Shown here: positions 43,613 through 50,256 of the stretch, in pieces
Numbering within the stretch: position 1 is the stretch's first letter
Layout: the number at the start of each line of letters is the position of its first letter
From: CBFGTV01 sp965652145
GTDB taxonomy: Bacteria; Bacillota; Clostridia; Peptostreptococcales; Natronincolaceae
DNA length: 64,000 nucleotides
Reading direction: 5' to 3'
NCBI GenBank assembly: GCA_965652145.1
Contig: CBFGTV010000012.1
Location: 1-64,000, forward strand
Notes under the pieces: model-generated
Told to the model about the DNA's origin: nothing
The model's input: the letters and a program-made list of their open reading frames with translations, nothing else
Databases searched by the model: none
Position numbers and translations under genes: made by a program

Positions 43613-43670
43613 GGTTGAGAACCTGCTCTCGGTATTCTGAATCACCGACGTATACTTAGAGTAAGGGGAT
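43613..43670 (+). promoter_or_regulatory. structured rpsO leader, candidate S15 autoregulatory RNA
   Basis: Three short pairings are visible in the 80-nt leader: GAGA (43617-43620) with TCTC (43627-43630), CGGT (43630-43633) with ACCG (43644-43647) and TACT (43653-43656) with AGTA (43660-43663). S15 is known to repress its own mRNA through structured leaders in several bacteria, including Geobacillus. Whether this leader mimics the S15 rRNA site needs folding and comparison. Confidence 0.4.
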
Positions 43671-43693
43671 ATAAATAGAGGAGGTGGAAACAA

Positions 43694-43957
43694 ATGAATA
43701 AGGAATTAAAGCAAGAGATCATTAATAACCATAGGGTTCATGAAAATGATACAGGTTCTCCTGAGGTGCAAATTGCCCTGTTAACAGAGAGAATTAATCA
43801 TCTAAATGAACACGGTAAGATCCATAAGAAAGATCATCATTCCAAAAGAGGTCTTCTTAAAATGGTAGGTAAAAGAAGAAATCTTTTGAACTATGTTAAA
43901 AACAAAGATATCGAGCGTTACAGAGAAATCATTGAAAAATTAGGCTTAAGAAAATAA
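43694..43957 (+). CDS. rpsO: 30S ribosomal protein S15
   Basis: The 87-residue protein is a complete S15 (HENDTGSPEVQIALLTERIN, then HSKRGLLKMVGKRRNLLNYV), a primary binder of the 16S rRNA central domain. A strong AGGAGGTGG precedes the ATG. It is bracketed by its own promoter and terminator and followed by pnp, the conserved pairing. Confidence 0.98.
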   Translation: MNKELKQEIINNHRVHENDTGSPEVQIALLTERINHLNEHGKIHKKDHHSKRGLLKMVGKRRNLLNYVKNKDIERYREIIEKLGLRK

Positions 43958-43960
43958 TCA

Positions 43961-43990
43961 AGAGCGGGCTAGCCCGCTCTATTATTTAAT
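43961..43990 (+). terminator. intrinsic terminator of rpsO
   Basis: AGAGCGGGC (43961-43969) pairs with GCCCGCTCT (43972-43980) as part of a perfect 20-base palindrome, followed by ATTATTTAAT. The T tract is interrupted, so partial readthrough to pnp is possible. Confidence 0.7.
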
Positions 43991-44127
43991 CGTGAAAATG
44001 GAAAAACATGTAATTAATAACTGGACCTTTGGCCTATTTTCATTATAGGAATTTAATCAAGATTAAAGGAAATAATATTCTTTACATAGAATTTATAATA
44101 GAAACAGAATGAAAGGAGGAACAATTT

Positions 44128-46248
44128 ATGGCAAAAACTTTTGAAATGGAACTGGCAGGAAGAACCCTGAAGGTAGAAATTGGCAAAGTAGCTGAGCTGG
44201 CCCATGGAGCCTGCACCGTTACCTACGGAGATACAGTGGTTTTAGTGACTGCTTGCGCCTCCAAAACCCCCAGAGAAGGAATTGATTTTTTTCCTTTAAG
44301 CTGTGACTATGAGGAAAGATCCTATGCTGTGGGAAAGATACCTGGAGGCTTTATTAAACGGGAGGGAAGACCAACCGAAAAGGCAGTTTTAACCTCCCGG
44401 TTAATTGACAGACCCATTAGACCTCTTTTTCCAAAGGGATATTACAATGATGTGCAGGTTATTGCAACGGTTCTATCAGTTGATCAGAACTGTACCCCAG
44501 ACGTAGTGGCAATGATTGGCTCATCCATTGCATTATCCATCTCACCAATCCCCTTTATGGGACCCACAGGCTCTGTTAATATCGGTATGATCAATGGGGA
44601 ATACATAGTGAACCCCACCAGTGAGCAAAGAGAAATCAGTGACCTGAATTTAATGGTTTCAGGTACCAAGGATGCCATTATGATGATCGAAGCTGGGGCC
44701 AATGAGCTGACAGAGGAACAGGTGCTGGATGCCATTATGTTTGGTCATGAGGAAATCAAGAAAATTGTAGCCTTTATAGAAGGCATTGTGGCAGAGGTGG
44801 GACAACCTAAGGCCGAGGTAATATTAAAGGAAACCGATGTGGACCTAGAAGCAGAGGTTAAGGCCTTTGCAACAGATAAGCTGATTAATGCCATTAAAAC
44901 CTTTGAAAAGCAGGAAAGAATTGAAAATATTGATGCTGTAAAGGAAGAAGCAATGGCCTTTTTCCAGGAAAAATACGAGGATCGTTTGAAGGAAGTCGGC
45001 GAAATTCTATCTAAAATCGTCAAGACCGAGATTAGAAGAATGATTCTTGAAGAAGGAATTCGCCCTGACGATCGTAAGCTCGATGAAATTCGCCCCATTT
45101 GGAGTCAGGTGGGAGTATTGCCTAGAACCCACGGAACAGGTTTATTTACCCGGGGGCAAACTCAGGTATTAACTGTGGCGACCCTTGGTGCCCTGGGAGA
45201 TGTGCAAATTTTAGATGGTTTAGGGGAAGAAGAGGAAAAGCGCTATATGCATCACTATAATTTCCCACCCTATAGTGTCGGAGAAACAAGATTTTTAAGG
45301 GGACCCGGCCGTAGAGAAATTGGGCATGGTGCTTTGGCTGAAAGAGCTTTAGAGCCAATGATCCCCAGTAAAGAGGATTTTCCCTATGCCATCAGGCTGG
45401 TGTCAGAGGTACTAAGCTCCAATGGATCAACCTCCCAGGCCAGTGTATGCGGCAGTACTTTGGCTCTGTTAGATGCAGGGGTACCACTAAAAAACATGGT
45501 GGCAGGTATCGCCATGGGACTGGTAAAGGAAAAGGAAAAGGTAGCTGTTCTGTCAGATATCCAGGGGATGGAAGACTTCTTGGGAGACATGGACTTTAAG
45601 GTGGCAGGTACAGACAAAGGAATTACAGCTATTCAAATGGATATCAAAATTGCCGGTATCGATCGGCCTATTATGAAGGAGGCCCTTGAGCAAGCCCGGG
45701 TTGGCAGACTTCATATATTGAATAAAATGCGTGAAACCATTACTGAGCCTCGTCCTGAGCTATCTCCCTATGCACCTAAAATTGTCAAGATGAAGATCCA
45801 TCCTGATAAAATCAGAGATGTTATTGGTACTGGCGGTAAGGTAATCAATAAGATCATCGATGATACCGGAGTTAAAATTGACATAGAAAATGATGGTACG
45901 ATTTTCATTGCAGCCCCTGATCAAGAGTCAGGAAAACGGGCTGTAGAAATTATCGAAGACATTGTCAGGGAACCGGTAGTAGGAGAAGTTTACAAGGGAA
46001 AGGTTGTTAAAATCATGAATTTTGGAGCCTTCCTGGAAATATTGCCGGGTAAGGAAGGGCTGGTTCATATTTCTAACATAGCCCATGAAAGAATTAATAA
46101 AGTAGAGGATGTATTGCAGGTTGGGGATGAAATTGAAGTAAAGCTGATGGAAATTGACCCCCAGGGAAAAATAAACCTTTCCAGGAAGGCATTGCTGCCT
46201 AAGCCGGAAAAGAGTGACAAAGATAAGAACAAAAACGAAAAAGCATAA
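44128..46248 (+). CDS. pnp: polyribonucleotide nucleotidyltransferase (PNPase)
   Basis: PNPase is a phosphorolytic 3'-5' exoribonuclease. The 706 residues contain two RNase PH domains (1-215 and about 310-545) separated by a helical domain, then a KH domain (IRDVIGTGGKVINKII near 565) and an S1 domain (GEVYKGKVVKIMNFGAFLEI near 620). AAAGGAGG precedes the ATG. The gap from rpsO contains a TATAAT at 44094-44099 but no convincing -35. The stop codon lies inside the terminator stem. Confidence 0.98.
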   Translation: MAKTFEMELAGRTLKVEIGKVAELAHGACTVTYGDTVVLVTACASKTPREGIDFFPLSCDYEERSYAVGKIPGGFIKREGRPTEKAVLTSRLIDRPIRPLFPKGYYNDVQVIATVLSVDQNCTPDVVAMIGSSIALSISPIPFMGPTGSVNIGMINGEYIVNPTSEQREISDLNLMVSGTKDAIMMIEAGANELTEEQVLDAIMFGHEEIKKIVAFIEGIVAEVGQPKAEVILKETDVDLEAEVKAFATDKLINAIKTFEKQERIENIDAVKEEAMAFFQEKYEDRLKEVGEILSKIVKTEIRRMILEEGIRPDDRKLDEIRPIWSQVGVLPRTHGTGLFTRGQTQVLTVATLGALGDVQILDGLGEEEEKRYMHHYNFPPYSVGETRFLRGPGRREIGHGALAERALEPMIPSKEDFPYAIRLVSEVLSSNGSTSQASVCGSTLALLDAGVPLKNMVAGIAMGLVKEKEKVAVLSDIQGMEDFLGDMDFKVAGTDKGITAIQMDIKIAGIDRPIMKEALEQARVGRLHILNKMRETITEPRPELSPYAPKIVKMKIHPDKIRDVIGTGGKVINKIIDDTGVKIDIENDGTIFIAAPDQESGKRAVEIIEDIVREPVVGEVYKGKVVKIMNFGAFLEILPGKEGLVHISNIAHERINKVEDVLQVGDEIEVKLMEIDPQGKINLSRKALLPKPEKSDKDKNKNEKA

Positions 46249-46277
46249 ACCGGAGTGGTTTATGTTTTTTAATTTTT
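46244..46277 (+). terminator. intrinsic terminator of pnp
   Basis: CATAAACC (46244-46251) pairs with GGTTTATG (46257-46264) around GGAGT, followed by TTTTTTAATTTTTTT. The pnp stop TAA (46246-46248) is part of the left arm, so terminating ribosomes overlap the hairpin. Confidence 0.9.
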
Positions 46278-46368
46278 TTGGCCGATTATTCCCTACAATC
46301 AGAATAACCTGTCATATTTGGAATAATATATTATGAAATGGTTATTTGAAAAGAAAGGGGGAGCCTTC

Positions 46369-47094
46369 ATGGTAATTATTATGAATAAAAGAATGGTAAC
46401 TTTAATTATTGCAGTAATAATCATTTTGATCCTGGCAGGGAGTGGTATCTTTTATTTCACCAGAACTGCCAAAACCGCTGAAACCAGTACCTATCAGCCT
46501 GCCATTAAGCCCATAGACCAGGGAAAGGCAGATTCTGAATTTATTGCCTTTACCTGTAATGTAGACTGGGGTAATGAGGTAATTCCTGAAATGCTCAAGG
46601 TCTTTGAGGAAAAGGAAGTCAAAATCACCTTCTTTGTTACGGGCCGATGGGCCAAGGCCTTTCCAGAGGTCTTTGAAAGCATCATTGCGGCAGGCCATGA
46701 AATCGGCAGCCATGGCTATCAGCACCTTAACTACAGTACCCTTTCCCTGGAAAAGAATGAAGAAGAAATTCAAAATGCCGAAGCCGCCATCATGGCCCAT
46801 ACCCAGGAAAAGCCTAAATACTTTGCACCTCCTTCTGGGGCCTATAACGAGCATACCCTTAGGGCTGCAGAAAAGCTAGGTTATCAAACGATCCTATGGT
46901 CCATCGATACCATCGACTGGCGCCAGGGCAGTACAAAGGATTTGATTTTAAAGCGAGTTCTTGAAAAGGAAGAATTGAATGGAAAAATTGTTTTGATGCA
47001 TCCTATGGAAGAAACAGCCAGAGCGCTTCCTGAGCTGATTGATGCCTTAAAGGAAAAGGGCCTTACGGTTGGTCGGGTAAGTGATGTACTCTAA
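46369..47094 (+). CDS. polysaccharide deacetylase-like protein (YlxY/PdaB group) with altered catalytic motif
   Basis: The 241-residue product has an N-terminal membrane anchor or signal (about 9-30) and a NodB-like domain (about 58-241). The metal-binding His115 and His119 (SHGYQH) and later motifs (FAPPSGAYN, WSIDTIDWR, IVLMHP) are present. The first motif, normally TFDD, reads TCNVDWGN, so the catalytic base Asp is Asn64 and the arginine of motif 3 is Ala. Position between pnp and the M16 peptidase equals ylxY in B. subtilis. It may bind glycan rather than deacetylate it. ATG 46369 follows AAAGGGGG. Confidence 0.82.
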   Translation: MVIIMNKRMVTLIIAVIIILILAGSGIFYFTRTAKTAETSTYQPAIKPIDQGKADSEFIAFTCNVDWGNEVIPEMLKVFEEKEVKITFFVTGRWAKAFPEVFESIIAAGHEIGSHGYQHLNYSTLSLEKNEEEIQNAEAAIMAHTQEKPKYFAPPSGAYNEHTLRAAEKLGYQTILWSIDTIDWRQGSTKDLILKRVLEKEELNGKIVLMHPMEETARALPELIDALKEKGLTVGRVSDVL

Positions 47095-47100
47095 GAAAAG

Positions 47101-47129
47101 TTGCATCCGTTTGAAAACTCCATTATAAT
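47101..47129 (+). promoter_or_regulatory. candidate sigma-A promoter of the M16 peptidase gene
   Basis: TTGCAT (47101-47106) and a perfect TATAAT (47124-47129) are 17 bp apart, giving a start site near 47136 and a leader of about 60 nt before the peptidase gene. Confidence 0.6.
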
Positions 47130-47198
47130 AGATTAAGTATGAATAAATCATTAAACAATTGACGGAGCTTTGGCAGAATCCATAGGCGGGAGGATAAA

Positions 47199-48464
47199 AT
47201 GTACAATAAATATACACTAGATAATGGTTTAAGAATTGTTACCGAACAAATTTCCCATGTAAAATCCATTTCAATCGGGGTGTGGATCGAGACCGGTTCA
47301 AAGAATGAAAACGTAATAAACAGTGGAATTTCCCATTTCATCGAGCATATGCTGTTCAAGGGAACCTCCACCAAAACAGCAAAGGATATTGCAGATTTAA
47401 TTGATGGCGTGGGTGGGCAAATCAACGCCTTTACCAGTAAGGAATGTACCTGCTATTACGTTAAGGTTCTGGATTCCCATTTTGATTTGGCCATTGAGCT
47501 GTTGGCTGATATGCTCTTTAATTCGAAATTTGATCCCCAGGAAATTGATAAGGAAAGAAGTGTTATTTTAGAAGAGATCAGTATGTATGAGGATTCACCC
47601 GAAGACCTTGTTCATGATTTGTTGTCCCATACCATATTCAAGGAGCATTCACTGGGTTATCCAATATTGGGCACAAAGGAATCGCTGGAAGGAATTGATC
47701 GACAGGTGCTGATAGATTATATGAAGCACCACTATATTCCCCAACGGGCGGTGATTTCCGTTGCTGGCAACTACGACGAGGCCCAATTGATGGGGGCCAT
47801 TGAAAAATTTTTTGGTGATTGGAAGGGACAGAGCTTGTCACAGGAGCAAGATCATGAGCTACAGTTTAATTTTGAGTTTTCAGAGCGGGTAAAGGATATA
47901 GAGCAAACTCATATATGTCTTGGCTTTAGAGGAGTAGCCCTGGGAAATCAATCTACCTATCCCCTTCTGGTGATTAATAACATTCTGGGGGGCAGCATGA
48001 GCTCACGGTTATTCCAGCGAATACGTGAAGACAAGGGTTTGGCCTATTCCATCTATTCCTATCCATCCGCCTATAAGGGAGGGGGACTTTTAACCATCTA
48101 TGGAGGAATGAATCCTAACCAGCTGGAGGAGGCGGCCTATCTTATAAGAGAAGAAATCGAGCTTTTGCTCAGGGATGGGTTAACCGAAACAGAGCTGCAA
48201 AAATCCAAGGAACAGCTAAAGGGAAATTATATTTTAGGCTTGGAAAGCACCAGCAGCCGAATGTCGTCTATTGGAAAGTCAGAGCTGCTTTTAGGCAAGA
48301 CCCATACCCAAAAAGAGATTATCCAGATGATCGATAACATTACGATGGAAGAAATTAACAATGTCATTAGATCCGTTTTAAACCTTGATTCTCTGGCAGG
48401 AGCAGTTGTTAGTAATCAGAAACAGAAAAACATAATGGAAGCAATTTTTTCTAAAAGGTCTTAA
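47199..48464 (+). CDS. M16 family zinc peptidase (MlpA/YmxG, processing-peptidase-like)
   Basis: The 421-residue protein is a full-length single-chain M16 (pitrilysin-type) metallopeptidase. The inverted zinc motif His46-x2-Glu49-His50 (SHFIEHMLFKGT) is intact, and the second glutamate is available in the RSVILEEISMYED region around residue 122-130. The C-terminal half contains the second M16 repeat with LGGSMSSRLFQRIREDKGLAYS. Homologues next to pnp are called MlpA or YmxG; the physiological substrate is not established. No signal peptide is seen, so it acts in the cytoplasm. AGGCGGGAGG lies upstream of the ATG. Confidence 0.9.
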   Translation: MYNKYTLDNGLRIVTEQISHVKSISIGVWIETGSKNENVINSGISHFIEHMLFKGTSTKTAKDIADLIDGVGGQINAFTSKECTCYYVKVLDSHFDLAIELLADMLFNSKFDPQEIDKERSVILEEISMYEDSPEDLVHDLLSHTIFKEHSLGYPILGTKESLEGIDRQVLIDYMKHHYIPQRAVISVAGNYDEAQLMGAIEKFFGDWKGQSLSQEQDHELQFNFEFSERVKDIEQTHICLGFRGVALGNQSTYPLLVINNILGGSMSSRLFQRIREDKGLAYSIYSYPSAYKGGGLLTIYGGMNPNQLEEAAYLIREEIELLLRDGLTETELQKSKEQLKGNYILGLESTSSRMSSIGKSELLLGKTHTQKEIIQMIDNITMEEINNVIRSVLNLDSLAGAVVSNQKQKNIMEAIFSKRS

Positions 48465-48477
48465 TTGACCTTTTTTT
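48453..48477 (+). terminator. intrinsic terminator of the M16 peptidase gene
   Basis: AAAAGGTC (48453-48460) pairs with GACCTTTT (48467-48474) around TTAATT, with seven T in a row from 48471. The stop codon of the peptidase gene lies in the loop. Confidence 0.85.
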
Positions 48478-48619
48478 ATGTTTCATTACTTATCGAAATA
48501 GCCCCATATTATAAATTCAGAAGAAATAAGAGTAGTTCCTTTATAGGAGCGTTGAAGAAGTAGTCTGTTCCAGTTATATAAAATAATGGAAATCAATAGA
48601 AATTTATTAAATGTCAAAG

Positions 48620-48647
48620 TTGACTTCTTCAATTATTGTGATAATAT
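48620..48647 (+). promoter_or_regulatory. candidate promoter of tRNA-Pro
   Basis: TTGACT (48620-48625) and TAATAT (48642-48647) are 16 bp apart, 33 bp upstream of the mature tRNA 5' end. The rest of the 48478-48619 gap is AT-rich with no gene that I can see. Confidence 0.55.
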
Positions 48648-48679
48648 ATATATGTAGCTTTTTTGATGAAAAATACTAT

Positions 48680-48756
48680 CGAGGTGTGGCTCAGTTTGGT
48701 AGAGCGTTGCGTTCGGGACGCAAAGGTCGCTGGTTCGAATCCAGTCACCTCGACCA
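48680..48756 (+). tRNA. tRNA-Pro (anticodon CGG)
   Basis: A full cloverleaf can be drawn: acceptor CGAGGTG (48680-48686) with CACCTCG (48746-48752), a D arm with GCTC/GAGC, an anticodon stem TTGCG/CGCAA around the loop TTCGGGA, and a T arm with GGTTCGAAT. The anticodon is CGG with G37, so it reads the proline codon CCG. Discriminator A and CCA (48754-48756) are encoded. It stands alone with its own promoter. Confidence 0.96.
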
Positions 48757-48905
48757 TTAGTTTTATCTTAAAAAGTCTGCATAAACAAATTAAAAGCTTA
48801 GAAGAGCGGAATCCCTGATCCTTACATGAAAAAAGCTGTACTGAATTGAATATGCCAAGCATATAAATTAAGAAGTAATTGATACAAATGATAGGAGGAA
48901 TTTAT

Positions 48906-49169
48906 ATGCGGTTTAGCACCATGGGAGGTAAGGAAATCGTCAACCTTTGTGATGGCAGCAGACTGGGGATCATTGGCGATTCTGATTTATTAATTGATGA
49001 GAAAACAGGTAAAATAAGAGCCCTGTTAATTCCAGATCAAAAGGGCTTGTTTAATTTTCTGTCCAGCTCGACCCTGTTGGAAATTCCCTGGCAGGCCATT
49101 AAGAGAATTGGAAATGATATGATTATCATTGAGCTGGAGGATAATGAAAAACGTAAATATAATTTGTAA
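48906..49169 (+). CDS. YlmC/YmxH family PRC-barrel protein
   Basis: The 87-residue protein is a small beta-barrel of the PRC type (MRFSTMGGKEIVNLCDGSRL, then IPWQAIKRIGNDMIIIEL). YlmC/YmxH genes are typical of endospore formers and often upregulated in sporulation, but their biochemical role is not known. ATG 48906 follows AGGAGG; a longer frame from 48879 has no ribosome site. It lies downstream of the tRNA and ends with a clear terminator. Confidence 0.88.
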   Translation: MRFSTMGGKEIVNLCDGSRLGIIGDSDLLIDEKTGKIRALLIPDQKGLFNFLSSSTLLEIPWQAIKRIGNDMIIIELEDNEKRKYNL

Positions 49170-49179
49170 AAGGATTATG

Positions 49180-49205
49180 GCCCTCGTTAAAGAGGGCTTA
49201 TTTTG
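49180..49205 (+). terminator. intrinsic terminator of ylmC
   Basis: GCCCTC (49180-49185) pairs with GAGGGC (49192-49197) around GTTAAA, followed by TTATTTTG. Confidence 0.8.
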
Positions 49206-49282
49206 TTTGGGCAGATTGAGGAAGAATATAAGCAGGGGAAAAGGTTAGAATAAGGTTATACAAAATTAATTGAGGTGAAAAA

Positions 49283-50050
49283 ATGAAGGAATATAATTTT
49301 GAGGACCAATATCAAGAGCTGTATCCACCCCTGACAAAAAATAAAGAGGTACCGGGGGAGACTTCAAAAGAAAATCCTGCCCTTGCCAATATTCAAGCCC
49401 TTGGTACCAATCATTTGCCAAGTCAAGACAACAATATTCATATTTTAACCATAATTGGTCATATAGAAGGGCATATGATGGCTCCCCCCCAAAATAAATC
49501 TACAAAATATGAGCATATTATCCCCCAATTGGTGGCCATAGAGGAAAATGCTGCAATTGAAGGCCTATTGGTAATTCTAAATACGGTTGGGGGTGATGTA
49601 GAGGCTGGCCTGGCCCTGTCAGAGCTCATTCACAGCCTTTCAAAGCCTAAAGTAACACTGGTATTGGGCGGAGGTCACAGCATTGGCGTGCCCCTGGCAA
49701 CGGCGGGAGATTATTCCTTTATTGCTCCCACTGCCACCATGACAATCCATCCAATCCGTATGAACGGCTTGGTGATCGGTGTGCCCCAAACCTTTAATTA
49801 TTTTAAAAAAATGCAGGATCGAATTATTGATTTTGTTGTACGCACCTCAGGTATGAATCGTACCACCTTTTTGGAATTAATGAATTCCACCGATGAGCTG
49901 GCCAATGATATTGGAACAATTTTAATAGGGAAGGAGGCCGTAGAGCTGAAATTAATCAATGAGGTGGGGGGATTAAACCGGGCCATGAATAAGCTGAAGG
50001 AATTAATTAAGCTGGCTAAGCAAGATCAAGAAGAGCCCTTGAAAAATTAA
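49283..50050 (+). CDS. tepA: ClpP-like serine protease TepA (translocation-enhancing protein family)
   Basis: The 255-residue protein has the ClpP/crotonase fold with the catalytic serine in GGGHSIGVPLA (about 131-141) and histidine in TIHPIRM (about 157-163). In B. subtilis, TepA (YmfB) lies next to spoIIIE and is implicated in protein export and spore-related proteolysis. The first 55 residues are a variable extension rich in charged residues. There is no signal peptide. GAGGTG precedes the ATG. Confidence 0.88.
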   Translation: MKEYNFEDQYQELYPPLTKNKEVPGETSKENPALANIQALGTNHLPSQDNNIHILTIIGHIEGHMMAPPQNKSTKYEHIIPQLVAIEENAAIEGLLVILNTVGGDVEAGLALSELIHSLSKPKVTLVLGGGHSIGVPLATAGDYSFIAPTATMTIHPIRMNGLVIGVPQTFNYFKKMQDRIIDFVVRTSGMNRTTFLELMNSTDELANDIGTILIGKEAVELKLINEVGGLNRAMNKLKELIKLAKQDQEEPLKN

Positions 50051-50101
50051 GAAATTTCTTCTACTTCATTGTTGTTTCATTAATAAGTTTTTTTAAATCG
50101 T

Positions 50102-50130
50102 TTGTAGAATCGGCAATTTTGTTGTACAAT
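50102..50130 (+). promoter_or_regulatory. candidate sigma-A promoter of ftsK
   Basis: TTGTAG (50102-50107) and TACAAT (50125-50130) are 17 bp apart. The start site near 50137 leaves a leader of about 120 nt that contains the hairpin at 50158-50175. Confidence 0.6.
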
Positions 50131-50157
50131 GATATTATTGGATGAATACTTAATTAG

Positions 50158-50182
50158 AGCGCAGAATACTGCGCTTTACTTA
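50158..50182 (+). other. hairpin in the ftsK leader
   Basis: AGCGCAG (50158-50164) pairs with CTGCGCT (50169-50175) around AATA, followed by TTACTTAA. The short T-rich tail makes it attenuator-like, but it is too weak to call a terminator. Confidence 0.5.
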
Positions 50183-50256
50183 ATGGGATGGACAGATCAG
50201 TCACCATGTTGACAAAAACTATTACAGTTAAGTACATCGGATTTGGGGTGAGAAAA

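Noticed and set aside
44081..44099. TTTACA and TATAAT upstream of pnp as one promoter
   Set aside because: Only 7 bp separate them. The TATAAT may belong to a promoter with a poor -35, but I cannot support it.
48629..48862. Antisense frame of 77 codons reading VEVTGFEPATFASRTQ on the minus strand
   Set aside because: It lies across the tRNA-Pro gene; the GFEPAT string is the well-known false translation of a tRNA complement and is often misannotated as a protein.
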